The notes under the pieces are model-generated. The model saw only the letters and a list, made by a program, of their open reading frames with translations. It was not told the DNA's origin and searched no databases. The position numbers were made by a program, and so were the translations under genes. This document shows positions 43,456 to 53,120 of a stretch of 57,821 bases of DNA, piece by piece. This DNA is from Zygnema cylindricum. Its lineage: Eukaryota; Streptophyta; Zygnematophyceae; Zygnematales; Zygnemataceae. The stretch covers positions 232,706-290,526 of the forward strand of contig JBBHKE010001768.1 of NCBI GenBank assembly GCA_037447655.1. The letters are read 5' to 3'. Position 1 is the stretch's first letter. The number at the start of each line of letters is the position of its first letter.

Positions 43456-44850
43456 TGTCAAGCTCGTGTGCATCTTCAGCACCTTTGCACTCCCAAGAGT
43501 TCCGGGGCCTCATTCCACTTTGTACGGACTCTAGCGTACGGAGAAGGAGAAGGACAACTAGCCGGATCAAATCTTTATCTTTCCACTCTGGAGCCCTACG
43601 CAATTTATTTCACCTGAAACGGAGGCCTAACGACAGAGTTAGTCCGTTGCAAAGCGTCTGCTCCATTATATTGTGTGTTCTATGTAGCTCTAGTAGAGGG
43701 ATACATCAGAGAACGACACGTAACCCTTGGGATTATCCCGTAGATCCTACTGTTACCTGTCAGTATGATGTTAGTTCAGGCCTAACCACCTGGCAAAGCA
43801 TTTATGACGTAGGGACAAAGTTAGGCGGTTTCACGTTGAGTCAGAACTTTGTTTCCATTTTGTGTATTATAGGAGGACCCTCGGCCGCTAATCCAGCCGG
43901 GACCAGTCGTCTAACTTTTAGCCCTGAGTGTAGTACAGTCTGTTTTGTCTTATGTCCGTACGATAACAATTGCTGGCCGCTGATTGGCTTGTCACATTGC
44001 TTTGACTTTGGAACTTGCAGTAGGACAAACTCTGGTTGTATAAGGCACTTGGGGCCGAAGGAGACAGGTTGCTTTTCAGTACTCTCTCCTGAGAAAACCC
44101 CTAGAGAATTAAATCAATCTTTCGGTTGTAGAACGGTTGCATTGTGTCGTGGTCTCTATTGCCATCTTTGTTTTGGATTGTCTTTTGAGGAGACCGTAGC
44201 ACGGGTGGGTAGTTAGCACTACCTTCTCTTTGGGCGGTTTGGACTTTCGCTGTTTGAAACTAAGAAGAGTCTTGTCGGATCCTCGCGAGGGAATCGGGAA
44301 GGGTGAGGGAGACTCATACCTGTCTTCGAGGCTAGTGGGAGAGGTTTTCTTCTGCTGAGTTTGACCATCGTTGCACTCCGGCGTATGTGAATTCGCTTCA
44401 CCATTATAATTCATTTCTATCTTTAATTCCATTCTATGGGGCAAGGTGATATTGTTTAATCTGAAAAGCCGATATTTGTTATTTCTATATTTATGCGTGG
44501 GAGTTATTTGCACACTCTTGTGGTCATCTTTGGGTTTGTCCCACGTTTTTGAGGAAAGGACCGGATGACTCTCATTTCCTTCCTATTCTTTTTAGAGTAT
44601 CTGGGAGTGTGGCATTTAGTGGGCTTCCAGCCGAACAGCACAAAATTTGGGGGGGGTACAATGCACTTTTCTTTTTCCACTCCATTCCTCCTTAGTATCT
44701 ATGCATATCCCTGGGGGGGGGGTAATGAACAGAGACGGGCATTGTCACGGATCCCGGGAAGCATCATCATTTGGGGTGGATTGCAGGTTTCTCATGCAGA
44801 CTTTCTTGGACATCGTACCTGAACGTGCCGGTTCCCAGGCACGCTTGACA
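43456..44850. mobile_element. solo-LTR-like insertion K, 1395 bp
   Basis: The ends are TGTCAAGC and GCTTGACA, an exact 8-bp inverted pair with TG...CA. They are flanked by TCTC on both sides (43452-43455, 44851-44854). The integrase coding of I resumes exactly on either side (KPDISH | TPYER). This looks like a solo LTR of an LTR element otherwise absent from the window. A TATAAGG at 44040-44046 (+) and G runs at 44650-44657 and about 44713-44722 are present. A 264-codon + frame (43422-44216) crosses the left boundary and resembles nothing, so I do not call it a gene. Confidence 0.78.
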
Positions 44851-45905
44851 TCTCTCATAAGGTGTTTGATCTTTTATAGCTGAAGTAAGAATTCTATTTT
44901 TGAGATAATTAGCACATTTCATTGGTTTTGCCCAAAACCTTTTTCCTATCTTCTTATCTGACAACATACTTCTAGCACTATCACTTAGTAATCTATTTAA
45001 CCTTTCAACTACCCCATTCTTTTTCGAGTTTTTTGGGACTGTCTTTTGGTGTTAGACCCCATCATCCCTCCTAAAATCCTCAAACTGGTTAGAATTATAC
45101 TCTCCACTATTGTCACTCTGTATTCTCTTGATTAGAGTTTCATGAAGTTTTTCGCTCCATGCTTTATATTGTCTAAAACAATCCAGAGCTTCGGACTTGT
45201 TTTTCAAAAAATACACTCGAGAATACCGAGACCAATCATCAATGATAGTCATCATAAATCTCTTCCCCCCAGGTGAGGGCACTTTAGGCGGTCCCCAAAT
45301 ATCTGTGTGTACTAGATCTAGAATTTCTTTTTCCCTTATAGGTGTTTATTTTAGGAAAGGGTAATCTGTGTGCTTTACCTTGAGCACACCCACTACAATC
45401 ACTTATATCATCACTCTCACTGAACTGAATCCCTTCCACCACTCCCATCTTTTTCATCTCTCTTAACTTATCTAGATTCACATGCCCAAGTCTCTTATGC
45501 CACATCATCATATCATGATTACCAGCATAATAAAGTTTCTTTATTTCATTACTTAAGATCAGCCTAAACATCCCATGGCTACCTTTCTCAGCAATGAAAT
45601 AGACATCCTCCTCAAAACTAGTAGTAAAGACTCCTTCCCTAGTGTTAGTAAAAAAACCCTTATCATCTAATACGGATGTAGAGATGATGTTTTTGTTCAG
45701 CTCCGGAATAAACAATACATCGGAGAATGTTACTATGGATGTCTTTCCTTTTTCTAACACTTTCAAATCTACCGATCCTACAAGAGAAATGGTGACTATC
45801 CTCCCATCCCCGTACTCTATCTCTACAGTGGGAATATTTCTTATCTTAGTGAACAGGTGCCTATCCTTACACATGTGCATGGAGGCACTTGAATCTACAA
45901 TCTAG
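44851..45905 (-). pseudogene. protease, pre-integrase and integrase start of I
   Basis: The protease active site reads IVDSSAS (about 45880-45905), where C has IVDSGAS, so the catalytic Gly is changed. MCKDRHLF follows. The 198-codon frame 45284-45880 covers the rest of the protease, MWHKRLGHVNLDKLREMKKMG and the CSGCAQGKAHRLPF finger. Integrase continues at 45052-45282 (MMTIIDDWSRYSRVYF, QSDNSGEYNSNQFEDF) after a frameshift near 45285, then reaches TPYER at the K insertion. Confidence 0.82.
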
Positions 45906-47032
45906 CCTGCTTCACCTTTCAATCCACCGTGAGCACATTTCTGCTTTCGTGGAATTTCGACCTCGTTTTTCGCCTCCAACTCCTCATCTAAAAAGAGCTC
46001 ATCGTCCTCGTACTCGGATTCCGCCTCATATACCTGTGTCACAAGGGCCTTTTTCTTTCCTCTCGGGGTACCACCGGTCTGCCCCTCCTTTAACCGAAGC
46101 TTAATTAGCTTAGTGCACTCTGCCATATAGTGCCCAGGTTTCTTACAAAAATGACATAAACCTTTGGGAGCCCTTGGTCCATACTCATCGGTCTGATTTT
46201 TCTGCTCCCTCCCCCCATAGTTTCTGACTAGTTTCTGAAATCCTTGTTCCTCCAATCTGTCGCAGTTGCCAAGGCTTGGCCACTCTTTCCTCCTTTTCGG
46301 ATCTCAATCGTATTCTTCCAAACGAGAATCATCCCTACCACTGAGTTCCATATCCACCTTGAGTCCGGCAAGCCTTGCACACGGTTGACTATGTTTTCGA
46401 ACTCATCGGGTAACTTCATCAGTAAGCATTTAACCTTTTCCTTTTCACTAAAATCTTTTCTCGCACTCTGTAGCTCCATGAAGAGTGTAGCAAGCTCATT
46501 GCAAAAATCCAACATCTTCCCCTCTTTGTATACATACTCCTTAACTTTCTGATCAGCCAACTGTTGTTGCTGAATCGTACCACTTCGCTACATCTCTATG
46601 AGAGCCATCTAAAGATCGGATGCCGTTTTTACCTGAAAATGAGGACATGCAAGTCATTGAGCGAGATGGCGTTGGATGAAGTGCTTTGCCGCCATATTGT
46701 TGAAGTCCCATGTTTCAGTATCATTCTCCTCGTTCCTCGGAATAGGTGACATGAATGCCGAACCAGTTGCTATTAGTGTGGTCGCCTCCTTCTCCTTTCC
46801 TTTGTCCACCACTTCTCCTTCCTTTGTTTCTTATATTGAAGGTGGATCCTCTTTCCTGGTGAATCTGCTTCCTCCAAACCCTGGAGGAATTCCAAGACTT
46901 GATGGACGCCCTTACCGTCCACTCACTATCCCCCAAAACCTTTTTTCGCATAGAGCTCCTATCATCATACTTTCCCAGTATATGAAGCCTGTTCTATTAA
47001 AGATTCGTACCCTAGAGGGTGGGCCCATAACC
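45902..47032 (-). pseudogene. gag of I, lightly damaged
   Basis: It begins in the LTR (MEVSEFQ) and reads through the PBS to VMGPPSRVRIFNRTGFIYWESMM. After a few stops (about 46900, 46850, 46590) the gag core at 46228-46560 contains MADQKVKEYVYKEGKMLDFCNELATLFMELQS and LLMKLPDEFENIVNRVQGL. The intact CCHC knuckle CHFCKKPGHYMAEC is at about 46115-46156. An acidic linker then precedes EIPRKQKC. Confidence 0.78.
47018..47032 (-). other. primer-binding site of I
   Basis: In sense GGTTATGGGCCCACC, abutting the LTR end TTTCA. It is a perfect complement of the initiator tRNA-Met anticodon arm. Confidence 0.88.
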
Positions 47033-47825
47033 TGAAACTCTGAGACCTCCATAAGTCTTCAGAAGGGATAGCTTCCAAGAAGCATCTAGGATAACTCTGA
47101 CCCCTTTGTGTTTCAGCAAAAACAACTGCCACCTTGGCAAACAAAAACTATAACCACCTGTACCCTTGTGAAGGCAAAACTCCCTTTAGTCTATAGCAAA
47201 AAGAATCTCTGATTTTGCTCCCCTGAGCAGTAAGTTATGGAGGGTCAAAGTTGACCTTTTGTACAGAATCTCTTTGGGAGAGAGGGTCCTATCTCCTAAT
47301 TTTTCTAAGTCCTATCTCTCTCACTGACTCTATCTACTAATGTACGGAACCAATCAGGTTACAGTTTTGTACGCAAAAGTAGAGCTGCCGGTGTACTTTA
47401 TGTACGGACATTGTACCACATGGCCTAAATGTCGAAATATGTCATATCCGGATTTGGTGCCATAATCTCCGGAGATACCACGATCCAATGTAATTTCGCC
47501 ACTTGTCATCCGATGTGGAGATGGCCACAAACCGCGGAAATCTTCTTTCGCGATCTCGGCGCTAATTCCTGCTGTCCGATTAAATTCGAATTTAATCGTA
47601 GCTGTAATAAATACATGGGCGGTATTCGTTTCACCTTAAGAAATAAATGCGCAGTATTGATTTCTTGTCGGTACCGTAATCCGTACTTATACATTACCGG
47701 ATCTATGTATCCCGTAAACAATTACAGTTAAATGATTTATCCTACGTATACATGTTTAAATAAATATCAAACTATATAGTACGTAACACTAGTCCTAGAC
47801 TTAACAACTAAGGCTACCGGCTATC

Positions 47826-48054
47826 TGTTAGATTTCCTAGAAATCCGGGATTCGGCATGCCCCACACTTGGGAAAATTGAGCCGGCCAGGGTTCGAACCT
47901 GGGACCTTTCACTTCAGCTGCGAACGCACTTCCACTGTGCCACCAGCTCGATGTTGAGACTGGCGGGTCCGTACCCATTTATTACGGGCGGCTCGAGTAT
48001 GGATATTTCCATATTCTACCCCGTATTGGACCGGCTTCACGTGCCAATCCAACA
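47826..48054 (-). mobile_element. 229-bp TG...CA element containing a tRNA-like gene
   Basis: It starts TGTTAGATT and ends AATCCAACA, a 9-bp terminal inverted pair with one mismatch. The flanks are CTATC (47821-47825) and GTATC (48055-48059), a 5-bp duplication with one change. The empty site in the sister LTR reads GGCTATCCACTG. Termini and duplication are those of an LTR-type integration, so it looks like a solo LTR or a tiny LTR element. In the middle, on the minus strand, is a full tRNA cloverleaf. A tRNA-derived SINE is the alternative, but SINEs lack TG...CA ends and usually have an A-rich tail. Confidence 0.75.
47879..47949 (-). tRNA. tRNA-like cloverleaf, initiator tRNA-Met-related, probably pseudo
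   Basis: 71 nt fold by eye as a complete cloverleaf. The acceptor GAGCTGG/CCGGCTC has 7 pairs (one G-T). The D arm is GCAC-AGTGGAA-GTGC, and the anticodon arm TTCGC/GTGAA has one G-T. The variable region is AGGTC, and the T arm is CCAGG-TTCGAAC-CCTGG. A box and B box (GGTTCGAACCC) are intact, and the sequence after the discriminator A is ATTTT, a weak pol III stop. The loop AGCTGAA gives CTG at 34-36 but has G where U33 is invariant. D arm and variable/T region closely resemble plant initiator tRNA-Met; the anticodon arm does not. I infer a derivative of that tRNA, not a translating tRNA. Confidence 0.65.
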
Positions 48055-48323
48055 GTATCCACTCTCTGGCGGCCGGTCGGTACAAGGATCAAATCCTGTG
48101 GCCGGCACATACCTTTTAGATAAATAAACCCCTAACTAATATAAATTTCCCGTAAACCTTTAGATAGCCTAGGTAGCCATGGCTCTAGCTCCCTCTCCAA
48201 TTTCTCAGTGACTCCGACAAGTTTGAGAGTTGGAGAGAGAATTTAGAGGTAGACTGCCTCGGCTTCTTTCTATATTTCTATTTAGACCTAGAAAATACTA
48301 AAAATGGACCATTAATTTCTACA

Positions 48324-48654
48324 CGTGAATGAAGTCTTGTGCCGTTATTTCACATGCGTCTCTTTGTCAATTTGTACGGTTAGATGGATTAGCTGCCACG
48401 TCATTATTTGATACAATATAACACCCAGTTTTTGTATCGATTTCACGACGACTTAGCAGATAGGGCGGCAGGCTACTGTACACTACATAGGACCCACTGT
48501 CCAACCTTTTAGATAAATACCTTTTTGATAAAGTGACCATCTATCCTTTGCTTCAGTCGGCCATATTGGCCACCAAGGAGACACCTATAGTTACCTTCTC
48601 TCTAACTCTTTCTTTCCCTATGAAGAGTCTAACAAAATATAATTTAAATCATAA
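48324..48654. repeat. degenerate LTR-like stretch
   Basis: It contains TGCCACGTCATT, TTTTAGATAAATACCTTTTTG and GGCCATATTGGCC, which echo, in the right order, blocks of the D and I LTRs (G-box region, TACCTTTTTGG, CCATGG). It is probably an old LTR fragment between I and J. The weak similarity makes this tentative. Confidence 0.35.
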
Positions 48655-48959
48655 TTTACCTTTTTCAATAGAAGCAAGAGGTGATATGCTCCACATATTT
48701 GAAATAGACCAAGCAAATACATGGATCACACCCATGTTGCTAAAAAAGTTAGTGAAAGAAATGTAGAGGGTGGATTTATAGTTTTGGATGACCAAATCAG
48801 TCCAAAAAAATAAGATTTTATGCATAACATGCCATATAGTTAGATTGTAAGAAGTTTGGTCTATTGTATGAACTGCACCTAGCCAAATATTATAGTTGTT
48901 GTAGAAGTCTTTAGTATGAGCCTCAATAATCCACGGATAAACGACTAGAAGGTAGCCAA
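48655..48959 (+). pseudogene. RT end/RNase H start of J
   Basis: MLHIFEIDQANTWITPM, then (after breaks) FIVLDDQISP and SLVYCMNCTxPNI, matching MLEKFQxxKANSCTTPM and GSLIYFMNCTRPDI of I. Stops are frequent. It is interrupted by A after NNPRINDxKVA. Confidence 0.7.
48930..48959. repeat. 30-bp direct repeat flanking element A (left copy)
   Basis: Matches 54859-54888 at 29 of 30 positions (AGAAGG versus AGGAGG). It is target sequence of element J duplicated at the insertion of A, far longer than the 5 bp made by Copia integrase. Confidence 0.85.
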
Positions 48960-49797
48960 TGTTGTTCTACAACCACCGGTGCAGGTGGAGGAGCAGCAGT
49001 AGTAGTAGAAGTAGACATGATACACTCTCAGAAGCTATCAAGAATCCTACCAAACAGCTGTTCTTAAGTGATCACCAATTCTTATACAAGCATCCAAATC
49101 TCATAAAACTCTAACAGAATATAGAGTAACATAAACAGTGACAACTCCCAAAGTTTCAGCAAAATTGACCCAACAACACTCAAGATATAATACTCAGAAG
49201 TTTCCCAAAAACTGTCTGCAGTTTTACTACTTGGAAGTCTGGATACATAAAAATGTTCTAAGTCCTAAGTCTTATACTTTCGGTGTTCTACCGCTGATAA
49301 CAGTGTACCTGAGAGGTACGTCCAGAATCAACCCACCTACAGAGATCTACGTGTTCTTGATCGTGCCAACCCAATCTATCATTGTACAGTCAATATTGCT
49401 CAGAATCTATATTAAGTTACTGTACAAATACTTGTCGGCTAAGTCACTTGTGATACTCTTATGAATCTCGTCCGTTGACTAGATTCATATTAATCGCAGG
49501 TGCGTTGTCCCGTACCGGATCACATTTATATCACCCGCGGCTGTGGTGTCCTGCACCAAATCATATCCAAGATAGTAGCAGCTGCGTTGTCTGTACGGAT
49601 CTTATCCAAAGTGACCGCAGCTGCGTTTGTCCTGTCAGTATCGCAGCTTCGCTGCTGCGCTGCTCTGCTGCTGCGCTGCTGCGCAGCTCTGCTGTATAGC
49701 AGCTGCGCTGCTCTTCCGTATAGCAGCTGCGCTGCTGTCTGTATAGTTGCTGCGCTGCTGCGCTGCTCTGAGACTGAGAGCTTTCCAAAAGACAACA
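48960..49797 (-). repeat. 3' LTR of A, 838 bp
   Basis: TGTTGTTCTAC...GACAACA on +. In sense a TATAAG lies at 49271-49276. The outer 60 bp duplicate the start of gag. A GCTGC microsatellite (about 49610-49775) is longer here than in the 5' LTR. The inner neighbour CTCCCCTAAAG (49798-49808) is the sense purine tract. Confidence 0.92.
49610..49775. repeat. GCTGC-rich microsatellite in LTR
   Basis: Repeats of GCTGCGCTGCT with TATAGCAG interruptions. Homologous tracts are at about 54715-54848, 33740-33845 and 38640-38760, with differing copy numbers. Both strands can form hairpins. Confidence 0.8.
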
Positions 49798-49892
49798 CTC
49801 CCCTAAAGCTTTAGACTCAGTATACCAGCGCAGCTGGGGTGAAAATCTAGCACAATATCGCAGCATAGCAATATAGCAGTGTAGCAATTCAA

Positions 49893-52484
49893 CTATTCAC
49901 TTAATCCCACTGCTTCCCTACAATACTTCAGCTTAGGAGCAGGAAGAGCTTTAGTGAGCATATCAGCAATCATTTTTGCATCTGGTAAGTAACATAATTT
50001 AATCACTCTAGAGAACACTTTTTCTCTTACAAAGTGTAATCGTACATCCATGTGCTTGCTTTTGAAGTGATGACTCGGGTTAGAAGCAATGACAATGGCA
50101 GCCTGGTTATCACACCAGATCACCTGTGGACCAACTTGCATGTATCCTATTTCTTGTAACATGGATTTTACCCATAAGAGTTCTTTGAGGGTCGAGCTTG
50201 CTGCCATATATTCCGATTCCATTGTCGATTGTGCTGTCACCTTTTGAAGTTTGCTGCTCCAGCAGCAAGTACCGTTCCCAATTTGTAGAACGAATCCCGT
50301 GGTAGATTTCCGGCTTGGCATGTCGCCATAGCTTGCATCACTCCATGTTTGCAGCTTGACTTCTCCTCCGCCTAGAGTAAGTTTGAGATCTTTAGTTCCT
50401 GCCAAATATCTTAAGACTCTCTTTGCTGCATCCAGATCAGATTTTCTCGGATTTTCCAGACTCCTACTCAGTACCCCGACTGCTGCAGCAATGTCAGGAC
50501 GGGTACAATTCATGAAGTATATTAAGCTTCCCACTATCTGTGTATAAGGTATTATTGCCATAGGATCATTCTCCCCTGATTCTAAATACTGGCTAACAAT
50601 AACACCTGGTTCTGTCTCTTCTCCCTCTAACTTCTGCCGAAACTCCATTGGAGTTAAACACCCTTTTGCCCCCCGCATTCCGTACTCATCTAACATGTTT
50701 CCAATAGCCTCTTTTTGAGTCAATTTTATTATTTTCTTATTTCTGTCCCTCTCTACGTGGATACCCAAAATATATTTTGCCTCACCGAGGTCTTTCATCT
50801 CGAACCGTGAGTTTAGAGCAGTTTTGATGTTGTTAATTTCAGCCATTGATTTGCTAATTAATAGCAAATCATCTACATATACCGCTATATACACTATCCC
50901 ATTTTCACCCTTTAGAACGTAGACAGAGTGATCAGAACTTATCCTTTGAAATCCTAGACAAGTCAAGAATTCATCAAGCTTTATATTCCACTGTCTCGGG
51001 GCCTGTTTCAGGCCGTACAAAGATTTTAGCAACTTGCATACTAAGTGCTCTTTTCCTAGTTCTACATACTTTTCAGGCTGCTGCATGTAAATGGTCTCTT
51101 CTAGTTCTCCATGCAAAAAGGCCGTTTTTACATCCATCTGATGAATTTCCATATCTTCTATAGCAGCTAGGGACAGCAAAATGCTAACTGTTGGAAATCT
51201 TACAACCGGAGAAAATGTTTCTTCAAAATCGATTCCTTCCTTTTGATTGTACCCCTTCGCCACAAGTCTAGCCTTATAGCGTTCAATGGTGTTATCGGGA
51301 TTTAACTTCACCTTGAATACCCATTTGCTGCCGATCACTTTTCGGTCTGGAGGAAGATCCACGAGCTCCCATGTTTGAGCCTCCATGATCGACTTCATTT
51401 CGTCGTTTGCCGCCTCAATCCAGTGATTCCGCTCTGGTGATGAGAAAGCTTCTTGGATGGTCAAGGGCTCCCCTGAGACTGCCGAGTAGGCAAAGTGAGA
51501 GCTTGCTTCCAGGCGGCTGCTTGATCTTCTTCCCCCCGGAAATTCTGAGGCTGAGATCGTCGGATCCCGCGCATTGCGCTGATTGCGCTGGTTGCGCTGG
51601 TTGTGATCCGTGTCTTTCTGATTGCGCTGGTTGCGATCCGTGTGTTCGTGATTGCGCTGGTTGCGTTCCGTCTGTATGGACTGCTCTTGGTCCGTCTGGA
51701 CCCGAAGTTGGTAAGGAAGTTGGAGGGAGTCTGATTCTTGAGTCTTTACCGGAGTTTGTGGAATCTGCAGGACAAGTTTCTGCATGCAATCTAAGATGAC
51801 ATACTCCTGTACTTTCTGTTGCCTTTGCTGCTCTGTCATTTGAAATAAATCTATGGAGTCTAGTTCATCCTTAACAATGATGTTTCTAGCTACAACTATT
51901 TTCTGCTTTTCAAACACAAAGACTCTATAACCTTTCGAGTGATCGTCATATCCTAACAGAATACCCGGTAATCCCTTCGGTTCCATTTTCCATCTCTCTG
52001 TAGACGTATCCAATATAAAGCATTGACTACCAAAGACCTTGAAATGGCTAACATCTGGTTTGCTACCCGTCCAGATTTCGTAATGAGTTGTTTCTACCGA
52101 TCTTGATCCTATCCTATTTTTAATATAAACTGCACAATTTAGAGCCTCAGCCCAGAATTTCGGATCCACACCTTTATCGGCGAGCATAGATCTAGAGCTT
52201 TCAGTGAGAGTTCTATTCAGCCGTTCCGACAACCGATTTTGTTCCGGTGAATATGGAACAGTCAGTAGATGACTAATGCCTTCCTCGAGTAAAAAGGTTT
52301 CAAACTCTTTTGATGGATATTCACCACCATTGTCCGATCTGAGCTGCAAAATAGATGAATTATGAAGTTTTTCAGCCCATGCTTTATACTGTTTGAAGTG
52401 ACCAAACACTTCACTGTTCTCCTTCATGAAGTAAACTTTTGTAAACCGTGAGAAATCATCTGTGAAGGTGACCATATATTTCAT
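49893..52484 (-). CDS. pol: Copia pol: integrase, reverse transcriptase, RNase H (element A)
   Basis: An 863-codon open frame, in fact open from 52544. Integrase core: QLRSDNGGEY (Asp51) and LSERLNR (Glu87) give the D-35-E spacing. The first catalytic Asp (HSDVF) lies just upstream of the first Met, so real translation would be from the gag-pol polyprotein and not from this ATG. The integrase C-terminal region (KPDVSHFKVFGSQ) is near 145-160. A linker with repeated RNQRN units is at about 270-315. RT (about 370-620) has [20 protein letters not shown] and YVDD at 536-539. RNase H (about 690-850) has TWSDASYGD, TMESEYMA, WCDNQAA and HMDVRLHFVREKV. All RT and RNase H catalytic residues appear present. 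It acts in the virus-like particle (RT, RNase H) and nucleus (integrase). Confidence 0.93.
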   Translation of the reverse strand: MKYMVTFTDDFSRFTKVYFMKENSEVFGHFKQYKAWAEKLHNSSILQLRSDNGGEYPSKEFETFLLEEGISHLLTVPYSPEQNRLSERLNRTLTESSRSMLADKGVDPKFWAEALNCAVYIKNRIGSRSVETTHYEIWTGSKPDVSHFKVFGSQCFILDTSTERWKMEPKGLPGILLGYDDHSKGYRVFVFEKQKIVVARNIIVKDELDSIDLFQMTEQQRQQKVQEYVILDCMQKLVLQIPQTPVKTQESDSLQLPYQLRVQTDQEQSIQTERNQRNHEHTDRNQRNQKDTDHNQRNQRNQRNARDPTISASEFPGGRRSSSRLEASSHFAYSAVSGEPLTIQEAFSSPERNHWIEAANDEMKSIMEAQTWELVDLPPDRKVIGSKWVFKVKLNPDNTIERYKARLVAKGYNQKEGIDFEETFSPVVRFPTVSILLSLAAIEDMEIHQMDVKTAFLHGELEETIYMQQPEKYVELGKEHLVCKLLKSLYGLKQAPRQWNIKLDEFLTCLGFQRISSDHSVYVLKGENGIVYIAVYVDDLLLISKSMAEINNIKTALNSRFEMKDLGEAKYILGIHVERDRNKKIIKLTQKEAIGNMLDEYGMRGAKGCLTPMEFRQKLEGEETEPGVIVSQYLESGENDPMAIIPYTQIVGSLIYFMNCTRPDIAAAVGVLSRSLENPRKSDLDAAKRVLRYLAGTKDLKLTLGGGEVKLQTWSDASYGDMPSRKSTTGFVLQIGNGTCCWSSKLQKVTAQSTMESEYMAASSTLKELLWVKSMLQEIGYMQVGPQVIWCDNQAAIVIASNPSHHFKSKHMDVRLHFVREKVFSRVIKLCYLPDAKMIADMLTKALPAPKLKYCREAVGLSE
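51560..51690 (-). repeat. minisatellite inside A pol linker
   Basis: Repeats of the phrase GCGCTGGTTGCG (about every 18-27 bp, in frame) encode (H)TDRNQRNQ-type units between integrase and RT. B has fewer units at the equivalent place (about 35705-35750), so copy number varies within the family. Confidence 0.75.
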
Positions 52485-52544
52485 TCCTCCGGCAGAAGGA
52501 ACCTTCGCCGGACAAAAGACATCCGAATGAATTTGTTGTAAAAG

Positions 52545-53120
52545 TTAGGTCGACCGATGCTCAGACTCGTTAGGAAATGGCAATCTGTGGATTTTGCCTA
52601 AAGCGCAACCATCGCAAGTTTTGACCGGCCCATCTGTGATTGATACACCCTCTATTTTTCCAGCAACAACCATTTTTTTCAAACTATCATAGTTGACATG
52701 GCCTAATCTTTTATGCCACAACTCATCTGAGTGCAAAACACCGGAGTACAAAACATCATTTTCTTTTGTATTAGCCATATCCATGCGATACATCTTGCTA
52801 CTATCTCTAGTACCTGTAACCGCAACCTTGCAGTTTTTGCTAACAACCTGCCGACCATTTTTCAAACTGACCTCAAAGCCTTTACTCTCAACCAACGACG
52901 TAGAAAACAGATTTTTCTTAAAGTCAGGCACAAATAAGACATTGTGAAGAGTCCTTTCAATTGGTTTTCCATCCACATCAACTAGCAAGGACACATCACC
53001 CATTGCACGAGTTTGGACACTCATTCCACAAGCATAATAAATATTTTTCTCCGGCGTTGCTTTCAGATTTTTGAAGATGGCCTTGTTCCAACACATATGC
53101 GCTGACGCTCCTGTATCCAT
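52545..53120 (-). pseudogene. protease and GAG-pre-integrase of A
   Basis: A 191-codon frame beginning at MDTGASAHMCW, the aspartic protease active site (DTG intact). Protease end VLFVPDFKKNLFSTSLVESKGF follows, then the pre-integrase zinc finger LWHKRLGHVNYDSLKKMV...CDGCALGKIHRLPF. It ends at a TAA (52545-52547) where B has a Lys codon, so this is a point mutation. The frame is the same as the downstream pol frame. Confidence 0.85.

Larger units (their letters stand above)
40213..48323 (-). mobile_element. Copia element I, young LTRs, disrupted pol
   Basis: The LTRs (40213-41269, 47033-48323) have TG...CA ends. They are the same length (1057 bp) once a 229-bp insertion plus its 5-bp duplication is removed from the right one, and they are very similar in sequence, so the insertion is fairly recent. 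The internal region in minus sense carries PBS, gag, protease, integrase, RT and RNase H. Integrase is split by the 1395-bp insertion K. The flanks (CCTGC left, CGTGA right) do not match, so one flank was rearranged. Confidence 0.85.
47033..48323 (-). repeat. 5' LTR of I, with 229-bp insertion
   Basis: It matches the left LTR almost base for base. Its extra length (1291 versus 1057) equals the inserted element plus a 5-bp duplication. It ends TTTCTACA at 48323. Confidence 0.9.

Noticed and set aside
43422-44216. 264-codon + frame
   Set aside because: It crosses the left boundary of insertion K into antisense integrase of element I, and resembles no protein.
49500-49887. Frames of 90-108 codons in the A LTR (Ala/Arg/Leu rich)
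   Set aside because: They are generated by the GCTGC microsatellite and reappear only because the LTR is duplicated.
51407-51799. 130-codon + frame with repeated CAGCDPC units
   Set aside because: It is antisense to the RNQRN minisatellite in A pol. The repeat creates the apparent Cys motif.
53063-53120. Programmed frameshift between gag and protease in A
   Set aside because: The sibling B is in frame across the same site with one extra base, so A has a simple deletion.
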